From positions 1 through 5,689 of the forward strand of contig CALIZJ010000158.1 of NCBI GenBank assembly GCA_938028845.1: a stretch of 5,689 bases of DNA. The letters are read 5' to 3'. Origin of the DNA: an uncultured Blautia sp. GTDB lineage: Bacteria; Bacillota; Clostridia; Lachnospirales; Lachnospiraceae. The position numbers and the translations under genes are program-made. Below the pieces are notes generated by a model. The model worked only from the letters and a program-made list of their open reading frames with translations. It made no database searches and was not told the origin of the DNA. How positions within the stretch are numbered: the first letter of the stretch is position 1; each line of letters starts with the position of its first letter. Positions 1-5,575 of the stretch are shown here, piece by piece.

Positions 1-877
1 CATTTTTCAAAATGATGGAACCGTATTCTTGAACTGTCTGGTTGTCAACTGCGGGGCCATCTGCAAGCAGTTCAGAATAACCCTTGACAGGAGAAAGAGG
101 GGTTTTCAGGTCGTGAGTTATGTTCGTGATCCATTCCCGCCGCACACGCTCTGTTTCCTCCATGAGCTGATCGCTATGCCGAATTTCTCTGTCCATTTTA
201 TTCAGCGCCGCATAGACGCTGTTGAATAGGCCTTTTTCCGGGATTGGCTGATAGGTTCGAAGTGAAATGTTTCCAATTCCCCTCGTTATTTTTCCCATCT
301 GCCGTGTGAGCCAAAAGCCGTAAATTAGAAACAGTGCAGCCCCTGCAAAGAATACGGAAAATATCAGCAGACGAAATACAGGAGAAAGGCGGCTTACGGT
401 TTCACCGTTATAGTATAGTACAGATTTTCCGATAGCATAGGGAAAACCAATCAGATAATTCCATGTCTGACCGGTTTTCTCAAAGCTGCTGACAAAAATT
501 GTATATCCGTCTGCATAGGCGCTTGTGCTGAAAGCCAGCAATTCAGATGCAGTATAACTTGCAGGAAAATCCTCCGGTTTATTATGAGAAAATACTTCCT
601 GCCCTGATTCATCAATAACCTGCAGCCACAGGCCATACTCGTCCAGACGTTCCAATCCCATTTCCTCTATCCGGAGTGTTCCCCTATCGTTTTCCATCCA
701 TATCGAAAAATTGTCGGTAAAGCGATTCGGCCAGGTAGCCAAACTCAATCCCTCAGGTTCCGGAATAGAGAAGAAGAAATAGAATAATCCTATCCCAGCG
801 GCAATAAACAAAATTACCAGAAGAAGGAACAATGCAAATAGCCTAAAAAACGGATTTAAATTCCATCTATCTTTCAT
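1..877 (-). CDS. Sensor histidine kinase, N-terminal 292 residues (cut by window edge)
   Basis: Membrane sensor kinase of a two-component system; it should autophosphorylate on a His and pass the phosphate to the regulator encoded just upstream. The frame is open from the ATG at 877 to base 1. Residues about 11-37 are a first membrane segment (FFRLFALFLLLVILFIAAG) and about 165-190 a second. They enclose an extracytoplasmic sensor region of roughly 125 residues that I do not recognise. A HAMP-like linker follows (about 190-240), then the HisKA motif ITHDLKTPLSPVKGY with the phospho-acceptor His at residue 255. The N, G1 and G2 boxes of the ATPase domain would lie beyond the window. The start overlaps the regulator gene by 11 bp and has a GGTGA ribosome site 6 nt upstream, so translational coupling is likely. 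The truncation comes from the window edge; no internal stop or frameshift is seen. The signal sensed is unknown. Confidence 0.93.
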   Translation of the reverse strand, partial: MKDRWNLNPFFRLFALFLLLVILFIAAGIGLFYFFFSIPEPEGLSLATWPNRFTDNFSIWMENDRGTLRIEEMGLERLDEYGLWLQVIDESGQEVFSHNKPEDFPASYTASELLAFSTSAYADGYTIFVSSFEKTGQTWNYLIGFPYAIGKSVLYYNGETVSRLSPVFRLLIFSVFFAGAALFLIYGFWLTRQMGKITRGIGNISLRTYQPIPEKGLFNSVYAALNKMDREIRHSDQLMEETERVRREWITNITHDLKTPLSPVKGYSELLADGPAVDNQTVQEYGSIILKN

Positions 878-1637
878 AAGGATTCACCAGCTTATAGCCT
901 AAGCCTTTCCTTGTGATAATGTATCTCGGAATCGCCGGATTATCCTCAACCTTTTCCCGAAGGTGCCGGATATGCACCATCATAGTGTTATCACATCCAA
1001 GACTGTCCTCACCCCAAATTCTTTCATATAAACGTTCCCGGCTGATAACACGGCCCCTGTTCTGCGCCAGATCATACAAAATCTCAAATTCCTTTGCGGT
1101 CAGACCTAAGTCTTTTCCGTTTTTAGAAACACGGCAGCCATCAGGATCAATCGTTAGCTCTCCGATGGTAATCGCATGGGGCTGATCTGTGCTCTGCCTG
1201 TATTCTGCCCGCCGCAGTTGGGCTTTCACCCGGAAAGCGACTTCTTTCGGGCTAAAAGGCTTTGTAACATAATCATCACCGCCTAGGGCCAGCCCAAGAA
1301 TTTTGTCTACTTCGTCATTTTTTGATGAAAGGAACAGGATTGGACAATGGGAGAACTGCCTGATCCGTTTGCACACCTCATAGCCGTCAATATCCGGCAG
1401 CATTACATCCAAAATAATGACATCTGGATTTACTTCTTTACACGTACTTACAGCATCAATTCCATTATCAACTTTCAGAATGTTATGGAAACCTTCTATC
1501 GCTAATGCCTTTTCCAGCAGGTCTAAAATATCTGGTTCATCATCAACAATCATAATCCTATATTCATTTGTGCCACCTCTTTGGAAATTTCTGGATTTAC
1601 AATTTTTGCAATGGTTCAGATCTTCAAATTGGCTCAT
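867..1637 (-). CDS. Two-component response regulator, OmpR/PhoB family
   Basis: DNA-binding response regulator, partner of the downstream histidine kinase. With the start at 1637 it has 256 residues. The receiver domain (about 27-140) shows the acidic pair D32-D33 in IVDDEP, phospho-acceptor D77 in VIILDVMLPDIDGYEV, switch Ser104 and K126 in DDYVTKPF. The winged-helix output domain (about 155-252) carries LTAKEFEILYDLAQNRGRVISRE, the recognition helix TMMVHIRHLREKVE and the terminal GLGYKL wing. The receiver is preceded by about 27 extra residues containing CKNCK, unusual for this family (normally 225-235 residues). I chose 1637 because AAGGAAGTG lies 5 nt upstream and a good promoter sits just before it. 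An alternative in-frame ATG at 1553 (residue 29) gives 228 residues but clips the first receiver strand. The gene has its own promoter in the 60-bp gap after the anti-sigma gene. Regulated genes are unknown. Confidence 0.95.
   Translation of the reverse strand: MSQFEDLNHCKNCKSRNFQRGGTNEYRIMIVDDEPDILDLLEKALAIEGFHNILKVDNGIDAVSTCKEVNPDVIILDVMLPDIDGYEVCKRIRQFSHCPILFLSSKNDEVDKILGLALGGDDYVTKPFSPKEVAFRVKAQLRRAEYRQSTDQPHAITIGELTIDPDGCRVSKNGKDLGLTAKEFEILYDLAQNRGRVISRERLYERIWGEDSLGCDNTMMVHIRHLREKVEDNPAIPRYIITRKGLGYKLVNPYER
1550..1580 (-). promoter_or_regulatory. Internal ribosome site and five-codon ORF at the receiver start of the regulator gene
   Basis: Inside the 5' part of the regulator gene, AGAGGTGG (1580-1573) sits 5 nt before an out-of-frame ATG at 1567. 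That ATG opens a five-codon ORF (MNIGL) ending in TGA at 1552-1550. The stop overlaps, as ATGA, the in-frame regulator ATG at 1553. The arrangement would allow a second, coupled start giving a 228-residue regulator. It could equally be chance, or the scar of a small indel that moved the original start out of frame. Confidence 0.35.
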
Positions 1638-1642
1638 GGTTT

Positions 1643-1651
1643 CACTTCCTT
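1643..1651 (-). promoter_or_regulatory. Ribosome binding site supporting the upstream start of the response regulator
   Basis: AAGGAAGTG lies 5 nt before the ATG at 1637. The predicted transcription start near 1655 leaves an 18-nt leader that just contains this site. This favours the longer regulator form with the N-terminal extension. Confidence 0.6.
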
Positions 1652-1654
1652 TCG

Positions 1655-1680
1655 CACTAATATTATAAGTGATATTAGTG
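1655..1680. promoter_or_regulatory. Perfect 9-bp inverted repeat (8-bp spacer) over the regulator promoter: probable operator
   Basis: The arms CACTAATAT (minus strand 1680-1672) and ATATTAGTG (1663-1655) are perfectly complementary around an 8-bp spacer. The dyad spans the downstream spacer, the -10 box and the predicted transcription start. No T run follows on either strand, so it is not an intrinsic terminator. A dimeric repressor or autoregulator binding here would block polymerase. The cognate protein is unknown. OmpR-type regulators more often bind direct repeats, so a different protein is possible. Confidence 0.55.
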
Positions 1681-1690
1681 TGAAAGTAAA
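1662..1690 (-). promoter_or_regulatory. Sigma-A-like promoter of the response regulator/kinase operon
   Basis: The -35 box TTTACT is at 1690-1685 (4 of 6 to consensus), the spacer is 17 bp, and the -10 box is a perfect TATAAT at 1667-1662. Transcription would start near 1655. The -35 box lies only 8 bp past the stop codon of the preceding gene. The regulator and kinase can therefore be expressed independently of the sigma/anti-sigma genes. Confidence 0.65.
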
Positions 1691-1697
1691 CAACACG

Positions 1698-3224
1698 TCA
1701 CATCCAGACCATTCCCTGTTCCAGATATACAACGTTCTCCTCTCTGCCTGGCACGAAATAATCTATTTCATTTGTTATATCCGTATAATTATTTTCATCG
1801 TCCAGGACAATGATCCAGTAATTCCCGCTTTCTTCAAGCACAGCCTCCTGGTCTTTTTCGGAAAAATCTATTATTTTATACAGGCTGCCATTAAAATATA
1901 TAACGGTTTTTAAAGGCGTTTCCACGGATCGGGATAGTAAGGATGCGCTGAGTTTTAAAATTGTACCCTCAGAAAATGTTTTTCCCAGGGAGTATGTACG
2001 ATAGACTCCATCTTCCAATTTTTTCTTTTCTATATCGCCGGATTTTATTTCCTGGGAAATGGCTTGCGCTTCCGGTTCCTTATCATCCTTATCATAGGTA
2101 AATTTTAATGTTTCGAAATCAACCTCTGTCTGTGAATCATTCAAATTTTCTGCGGCTATAAGATAACGGTAATCATTTGCGATCCAGCCTTTCGATCCTG
2201 ATGCGGTTTCCGCTTCCCACCATAAAAACTTCTCATTTACTGAATACTTTTGATTCAAGATAACCCAGTCGCCTGCAGATATATTTTGCTTAACAGCAGC
2301 TTTTAAGGACGGCTCCTTTCGCAAGTTTACCTTATTGTTTTTTACATATGCAGCCTTGTATTCCGGATTCTGATCCATTAATTCTTTTACAGATGGATTT
2401 TCTGACCAAATGTTTTTTAATATTGCTTCATCTGTTATCACCTCAAAATCTGCGAAAGGTTCATTCTGTTCCAGATACTGTTTGATCTCTGTTTTTTCAG
2501 ATATAATTTTTTCGATTTCTTCCTTTTCCGCAATGACCTGCAGATTTGCAAGCGGCTCATCTTCACTATTTCCATATTCTTTTCTTTCTGCTGTCTCCAG
2601 CACTTTTTCTGTACTTACTTCAGATCGGACAAATGATTCCTCCTGCCCCTTTGTCAATTCAACAAAAGCTTCCTGTTCTTCTCGTTCCAAAATCAGCAGG
2701 ATATCTTCCGCTTCTTCTTCATGGTACACGCGGATCCTTAAAACGGATCGATCCGCCTTATCCATCTGGATTTCCGTTCCTTCTTCTGTCTTTATTCTGT
2801 CAGGGGATATCCCATCCGGGATCCAATACACGGTATCGCCGTTGCTGAAGATATTCATAGCATTCTGATTCTCCGTTCCTTCTATAACCTCATACCAATC
2901 CCCATTTCCCAGATGGATTTCAAAGGAATATCCTCTGCCAAGAGGTGTCATCTCTTCTTTTAATTCAACTTTTTCCCCTTCTTTCAGCTGCACACGCCCA
3001 TTCTGTCCTGTAGCATAAACTACAGTCTGATTCATATCAGCCGTAATCATCCATATGCCTACGGCCAGCAAAATCAGCAAAACGCTCACGGCGCCGCTTC
3101 TTTTTACTTTTTGTTGTCTCACTCTGTACTGGTACTTTCTCCGGCACTGTGCGTAAATTTCCTTATATTCCTTTTCATCCATTTTAATATCATCGGCAAG
3201 GCCTGACATGCGATCAAAAATCAT
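1698..3224 (-). CDS. Probable anti-sigma factor/sensor: one-pass membrane protein with extracytoplasmic SH3 domain
   Basis: A 508-residue protein encoded directly after an ECF sigma factor, probably its membrane-bound antagonist. This role is inferred from gene order and topology; no classic zinc-binding anti-sigma motif (HxxxCxxC) is seen. Residues 1-43 are charged and cytoplasmic, and about 44-62 form one membrane segment (GAVSVLLILLAVGIWMITA). The rest should lie outside. It contains a beta-rich part (65-190) and an acidic, Glu/Lys-rich stretch (165-290) ending in a tandem 32-residue repeat (223-286). A bacterial SH3 domain follows at about 293-357 (VNLRKEPS, AGDWVILN, WWEAET, GSKGWIANDY), then a C-terminal region (360-508) I do not recognise. 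SH3 domains of this type often bind cell-wall peptides, so a wall-sensing role is plausible. The start overlaps the sigma gene by 11 bp, with GAGGAGG 9 nt upstream, which implies coupled translation. Confidence 0.88.
   Translation of the reverse strand: MIFDRMSGLADDIKMDEKEYKEIYAQCRRKYQYRVRQQKVKRSGAVSVLLILLAVGIWMITADMNQTVVYATGQNGRVQLKEGEKVELKEEMTPLGRGYSFEIHLGNGDWYEVIEGTENQNAMNIFSNGDTVYWIPDGISPDRIKTEEGTEIQMDKADRSVLRIRVYHEEEAEDILLILEREEQEAFVELTKGQEESFVRSEVSTEKVLETAERKEYGNSEDEPLANLQVIAEKEEIEKIISEKTEIKQYLEQNEPFADFEVITDEAILKNIWSENPSVKELMDQNPEYKAAYVKNNKVNLRKEPSLKAAVKQNISAGDWVILNQKYSVNEKFLWWEAETASGSKGWIANDYRYLIAAENLNDSQTEVDFETLKFTYDKDDKEPEAQAISQEIKSGDIEKKKLEDGVYRTYSLGKTFSEGTILKLSASLLSRSVETPLKTVIYFNGSLYKIIDFSEKDQEAVLEESGNYWIIVLDDENNYTDITNEIDYFVPGREENVVYLEQGMVWM
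2367..2558 (-). repeat. Tandem 32-residue repeat within the putative anti-sigma protein
   Basis: Residues 223-254 and 255-286 are two head-to-tail units of exactly 32 residues, aligned without gaps. Both follow the pattern EP-x-A-x-x-x-VI near the start and I-x-SE-(4)-K-(4)-QN at the end. Eleven of 32 positions are identical, and many others are conservative (L/F, N/D, I/V, E/D). The nucleotide copies (2558-2463 and 2462-2367) have diverged, so the duplication is old. The repeat precedes the SH3 domain and may be a spacer or binding module. Confidence 0.7.
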
Positions 3225-3693
3225 TTTTTTCCGCCTCCTCGTATTGCTTTTTAAAACTATTTCTCGCTCTCTCTAACCGTTTCTTTACTGCATTCTCAGA
3301 AATTTTCAATATTTGTCCTATTTCTCTGCAGGAATATCCTTCAATATAATGCAAAATAAGCACCTCCTTTTCTTTGCTTCTTAATGCCATTAAGATGTCC
3401 ATGATCCTGTTTTCTTCCAGACTATGGGGCGACGCCGCAAGGCTCTCATATGCCTCGGCGGGATGCCTCCTATGAAAACGCAGCATATTTTTACAAATGT
3501 TGATATTTACCCTGATCAGCCAGGCTTTCTCATGTTCGTTTGTTTGAAATTTCTTATTTGCCGTCATATACTTTAAAAAAGTTTCCTGTACCGCATCACT
3601 GGCATCTGCTGCGTTTCCCAGCATTACGCTGGATACCTTATACAATACAGCACTGTATTGCTTAAAAATTTTTTCTATGTGCTCACCATTCAT
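3214..3693 (-). CDS. ECF-type RNA polymerase sigma factor
   Basis: A 159-residue group 4 sigma factor that would direct RNA polymerase to a small regulon, probably for an envelope stimulus. Region 2 spans about 9-76, with DASDAVQETFLKYM (core-binding and promoter-melting helix region) and AWLIRVNINICKNMLR. Region 4 spans about 96-148, with LRSKEKEVLILHYIEGYSCR, then the helix-turn-helix EIGQILKISENAVKKRLERAR that reads the -35 element. Region 1.1 and region 3 are absent, as expected for this class, and the length is typical. The start has AGAGG 5 nt upstream. Its last 11 bp overlap the next gene, the usual layout for a sigma/anti-sigma pair. The subgroup and target promoters cannot be assigned from the sequence alone; I found no clear ECF-type autoregulated promoter upstream. 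Confidence 0.95.
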   Translation of the reverse strand: MNGEHIEKIFKQYSAVLYKVSSVMLGNAADASDAVQETFLKYMTANKKFQTNEHEKAWLIRVNINICKNMLRFHRRHPAEAYESLAASPHSLEENRIMDILMALRSKEKEVLILHYIEGYSCREIGQILKISENAVKKRLERARNSFKKQYEEAEKNDF

Positions 3694-3765
3694 TTTTTCC
3701 TCTTTCTAAGATATTCCCTATGTCATCCAGGCTGATTGGGGAGTTCGCTTCCCGAATTAATCTCC

Positions 3766-3794
3766 TTTATATAATAAAACACCTATATGCCCAA
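3766..3794 (-). promoter_or_regulatory. Candidate promoter for the sigma/anti-sigma operon
   Basis: TTGGGC (3794-3789, 3 of 6 to consensus), a 17-bp spacer and TATAAA (3771-3766) form the best sigma-A-like match in the 150 bp between the upstream terminator and the sigma gene. Transcription would start near 3759, leaving a leader of about 65 nt. The weak -35 box makes this tentative. An ECF-dependent promoter that I cannot recognise is the main alternative. Confidence 0.35.
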
Positions 3795-3801
3795 TATAGT
3801 G
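3780..3801. promoter_or_regulatory. Dyad upstream of the sigma factor gene: possible operator
   Basis: CTATAT and ATATAG form a perfect 6+5+6 inverted repeat (3799-3783 on the minus strand). With one unpaired base the dyad extends outward to CACTATAT and ATATAGGTG. It overlaps the candidate -35 box. Its half-site resembles the CACTAATAT arm at the response-regulator promoter. The short arms and AT-rich content mean chance is possible. Confidence 0.3.
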
Positions 3802-3840
3802 ACTTTTTTCCGAAAAGAATTCACCCGAATATAAACAACC

Positions 3841-3880
3841 AAAAAGCCGGAAGATTTTCGTTCATAGAAATCTTCCGGCT
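3841..3880 (-). terminator. Rho-independent terminator of the HD-domain gene
   Basis: A perfect 13-bp stem, AGCCGGAAGATTT (3880-3868 on the minus strand) with AAATCTTCCGGCT (3857-3845), closes a 10-nt loop. It runs into five Ts (3845-3841, the first of them also the last base of the stem). It starts 37 bp after the HD-domain stop codon. On the plus strand no T run follows, so it works in the minus direction and insulates the HD gene from the sigma operon. Confidence 0.9.
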
Positions 3881-3917
3881 ATAAAGTTAAATTTTATACT
3901 TTTAAAACCTCTTTTTC

Positions 3918-4592
3918 TCAGCAAAGTTTGCTTCCATTGGCCAAAAGCTTAAACTTATATCCAAGCACCTCTGCTGCCCTTCTGCACATGAGCATCCGGT
4001 CCAGAAAAATCTCGAAATAATCAATGACCGTACACATGGTATCATCCAGCTCCATAGTCATCTGAATGGTTTTTTTCTCTTTATTGATCTCCAGGCTTGA
4101 GGAAAGCACTGCATAATTTACTCTGTCGTGCTTATCAAAGCTTGCCTTTACTTTATTTCTCACCCGGTTTCGGCGGACATCCGTCTTGTCTGCCAGGATC
4201 AGCGCCGCCGAAACCTCGTCCTGGGCTGTGCCGGTCTTTTCATCATGATTTCCTACCGCCGCTGCAATCACAGCCGCATCCTCAATAGGCATCCCCAGCT
4301 CTTTCAGGATCTGATAAGATAAGATCGCGCCGCTGTGGGCATGGTCATGACGGTTAATACAGTTTCCGATATCATGCATATATCCGGCTATCTTTGCCAG
4401 CTCTATGGTATGTTTGTCACAGCCAATACTCTTTAAAATACTTGCCGCCTCTTTTGCCACCTTCGCTGCATGTTTTCTGGAATGTTCCGTATACCCCAGA
4501 ACATCCAAAACTTTATTTCCTTTTTCGATCAATGCATTGATCTCTTCATTTTCTCTGATTTCTTTATATGTGATACTTTGTTTTTTCTCCAT
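3918..4592 (-). CDS. HD-superfamily phosphohydrolase of unknown substrate
   Basis: A 224-residue soluble protein of the HD superfamily, metal-dependent phosphohydrolases acting on nucleotides, cyclic dinucleotides or other phosphoesters. Visible motifs, in order, are His37/His41 in YTEHSRKHA, the signature H73-D74 in YMHDIGN, then H84xxxGA in NRHDHAHSGA. H116 follows in GNHDE and D135/D138 in ADKTDVRR. All ligands expected of an active metal site therefore appear present. The HDIGN...HxxxGA spacing recalls HD-GYP proteins, but the GYP motif is missing and no sensory or GGDEF domain is attached. The C-terminal part (150-224) has no family I recognise. The gene is monocistronic, with a consensus promoter and a strong terminator. 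AGGAGA lies 12 nt upstream of the ATG, a rather long gap; the nearer GAAGAG may serve instead. Catalytic activity is likely, but the substrate cannot be inferred from the neighbours. Confidence 0.88.
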   Translation of the reverse strand: MEKKQSITYKEIRENEEINALIEKGNKVLDVLGYTEHSRKHAAKVAKEAASILKSIGCDKHTIELAKIAGYMHDIGNCINRHDHAHSGAILSYQILKELGMPIEDAAVIAAAVGNHDEKTGTAQDEVSAALILADKTDVRRNRVRNKVKASFDKHDRVNYAVLSSSLEINKEKKTIQMTMELDDTMCTVIDYFEIFLDRMLMCRRAAEVLGYKFKLLANGSKLC

Positions 4593-4633
4593 TCTCTTCT
4601 ACGCTCTCCTGTTTGTTTTTTCGCATGCTTTTA

Positions 4634-4661
4634 ATTATAAATCTTTTCCCTCTTCTGTCAA
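4634..4661 (-). promoter_or_regulatory. Consensus sigma-A promoter of the HD-domain gene
   Basis: A perfect -35 box TTGACA (4661-4656), a 16-bp spacer and a perfect -10 box TATAAT (4639-4634) predict transcription from about 4627, some 35 nt before the ATG. Both hexamers match consensus, so strong housekeeping expression is expected. No obvious operator overlaps it. Confidence 0.85.
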
Positions 4662-4735
4662 AGCGCCTTATTGTGAAAGAGAAGTAAGGTTTTTGTAAAT
4701 TCTCCTCTTTTGTCTGTACCCTAAGAAATGTAAAC

Positions 4736-4771
4736 TATGCATATAGTATTTGCAAATAAATTTATAAATAC
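4736..4771. other. AT-rich patch with short perfect palindromes between the HD promoter and the P-II terminator
   Basis: The stretch contains TATGCATA (4736-4743), the 12-bp perfect palindrome TATTTGCAAATA (4747-4758) and ATTTATAAAT (4760-4769). It lies about 80-110 bp upstream of the HD-gene promoter. It could be an upstream promoter or protein-binding element. Short palindromes are common in such AT-rich DNA, so function is uncertain. The remainder of the 4593-4856 gap holds only the promoter, the terminator and a 13-bp repeat described separately. Confidence 0.25.
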
Positions 4772-4811
4772 AAAAAAGCTCTATGAAGATTCTTTCCACA
4801 CAGAGCTTTTT
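4772..4811 (-). terminator. Rho-independent terminator after the P-II-like gene
   Basis: AAAAAGCTCT (4773-4782) and AGAGCTTTTT (4802-4811) form a perfect 10-bp stem around a 19-nt loop, with six Ts at the end on the minus strand (4777-4772). It lies 45 bp past the P-II-like stop codon. The stem ends in A/T pairs on both strands, so it could work in both directions, but no plus-strand gene leads into it. Confidence 0.8.
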
Positions 4812-4847
4812 CTCCAGCAATTTTAAACAGAGCAGAAGATTCTTTCC
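4785..4847. repeat. 13-bp direct repeat in the 3' untranslated region of the P-II-like gene
   Basis: GAAGATTCTTTCC occurs exactly at 4785-4797, inside the terminator loop, and again at 4835-4847, 50 bp away, just past the P-II-like stop codon. Each copy has a small internal dyad (AAGATTCTT). The second copy is flanked by GCAG and CTGC and could form a weak hairpin. It may be a short local duplication; no function is evident. Confidence 0.5.
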
Positions 4848-4856
4848 TGCCTTATC

Positions 4857-5567
4857 TCACACCTCCGCATCAAATTCGTTATCGTTGTCCTCTATCAGAC
4901 GCAAACCTGCCGTGCTCGTCACAGGCAAAGAGAAAACAATGGCCTGGGCCTTGCTGTTTATTCCAGCCTCTTTCATTACCGCTTTCATGATGCCATTTTT
5001 CTCCTCGGTTTTTGTCACGATCATAATGATCTCTTTATCCGAAACCAGGGATACGCCCAGAAACTTTTCCGCACGCTTCATACCTACGCCTTTTGCATGG
5101 AGAGAGGTTCCTCCTGCAGCCCCTGCCTCTCTAGCCGCATCCATTACCACGTCGCTGTATCCCTGGTTTGCGATTACAATAAGGACCTCATGGGTTGTTC
5201 CTTTCAAAATCGTCTCCTCTCCTTTCTCAAAATTCTGATTTTCTGTCAAAAACAGCAGCTCTCTTTTTCCTCCAATACTGCTTAAAGGCACGATAAAAGA
5301 AATCCCTGTTCCCGGTACATCGATCTTCAGCGCTCTCTCCATGCCTTTTTTCAGTTTTTTCCATACTTCTTCGGTCACAATGCTGAGCATCATGGTTTTT
5401 TCCGCACTTTCCAGACCAAAGCAATCTAATATCTCACTGTTGGCAGTTCCCCTGCCAAGGACCACGAAGCTGACCTCCACCTGATTTTCTTTATAAAACT
5501 CCAGAAAATCCGGCGCCTGTTTTCTGTCTGTGATCGTTGCCATCATATACACATTACTCATAGACAT
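4857..5567 (-). CDS. Double-domain P-II-like regulatory protein
   Basis: A 236-residue cytoplasmic protein made of two successive P-II-like (GlnB-fold) halves, about residues 4-97 and 126-222. The second half shows the clearer signature: HEVLIVIANQGYSDVVMDAA then REAGAAGGTSLHAKG, followed by EIIMIVTKTEE and a helix ending MKEAGIN. The first half has the matching strand pattern (SNVYMMATI, EVSFVVLGRG, KTMMLSIV) but is more diverged. Classical P-II proteins have about 112 residues and a uridylylated T-loop Tyr; no equivalent Tyr motif is seen here. By family knowledge such double P-II proteins accompany DUF1538 membrane proteins. The preceding gene ends 8 bp upstream, so a role in controlling that transporter-like partner is inferred. 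AAGGG lies close to the ATG at 5567; the second ATG at 5561 (9 nt from AAGGG) is an equally good start. Confidence 0.8.
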   Translation of the reverse strand: MSMSNVYMMATITDRKQAPDFLEFYKENQVEVSFVVLGRGTANSEILDCFGLESAEKTMMLSIVTEEVWKKLKKGMERALKIDVPGTGISFIVPLSSIGGKRELLFLTENQNFEKGEETILKGTTHEVLIVIANQGYSDVVMDAAREAGAAGGTSLHAKGVGMKRAEKFLGVSLVSDKEIIMIVTKTEEKNGIMKAVMKEAGINSKAQAIVFSLPVTSTAGLRLIEDNDNEFDAEV

Positions 5568-5575
5568 TTTCCCTT

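Noticed and set aside
451..636. A 61-codon minus-strand open frame within the histidine kinase gene
   Set aside because: It is in a different frame of the kinase sensor region, which reads through without stops in the correct frame.
1655..1680. Inverted repeat as a terminator of the anti-sigma gene
   Set aside because: The stem is AT-rich, no T run follows on the minus strand, and it overlaps a TATAAT box, so an operator fits better.
1581..1913. A 110-codon plus-strand open frame across the regulator promoter
   Set aside because: It runs antisense across the ends of two well-supported genes, has no ribosome site and no recognisable domain.
2410..2868. A 152-codon open frame on the plus strand
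   Set aside because: It lies entirely opposite the SH3-domain membrane protein gene, is rich in Ser/Phe as expected of the antisense of a Glu/Lys-rich protein, and shows no domain.
3725..3760. GGGA/TCCC hairpin in the sigma gene leader as a riboswitch or attenuator
   Set aside because: The stem is only 4 bp, with no second structure or T run.
3800..3840. ECF-type autoregulated promoter upstream of the sigma gene
   Set aside because: GGAAAA-like sequence is present near 3815, but no CGTC-like -10 element lies at the right distance.
4665..4740. Small ORF or leader peptide after the GAGGAG sequence upstream of the HD promoter
   Set aside because: No ATG, GTG or TTG start lies at a usable distance after the purine-rich site, and the only short frame nearby lacks a ribosome site.
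4783..5238. A 151-codon open frame on the plus strand
   Set aside because: It is antisense to the P-II-like gene, starts inside the terminator hairpin, and has no family resemblance.
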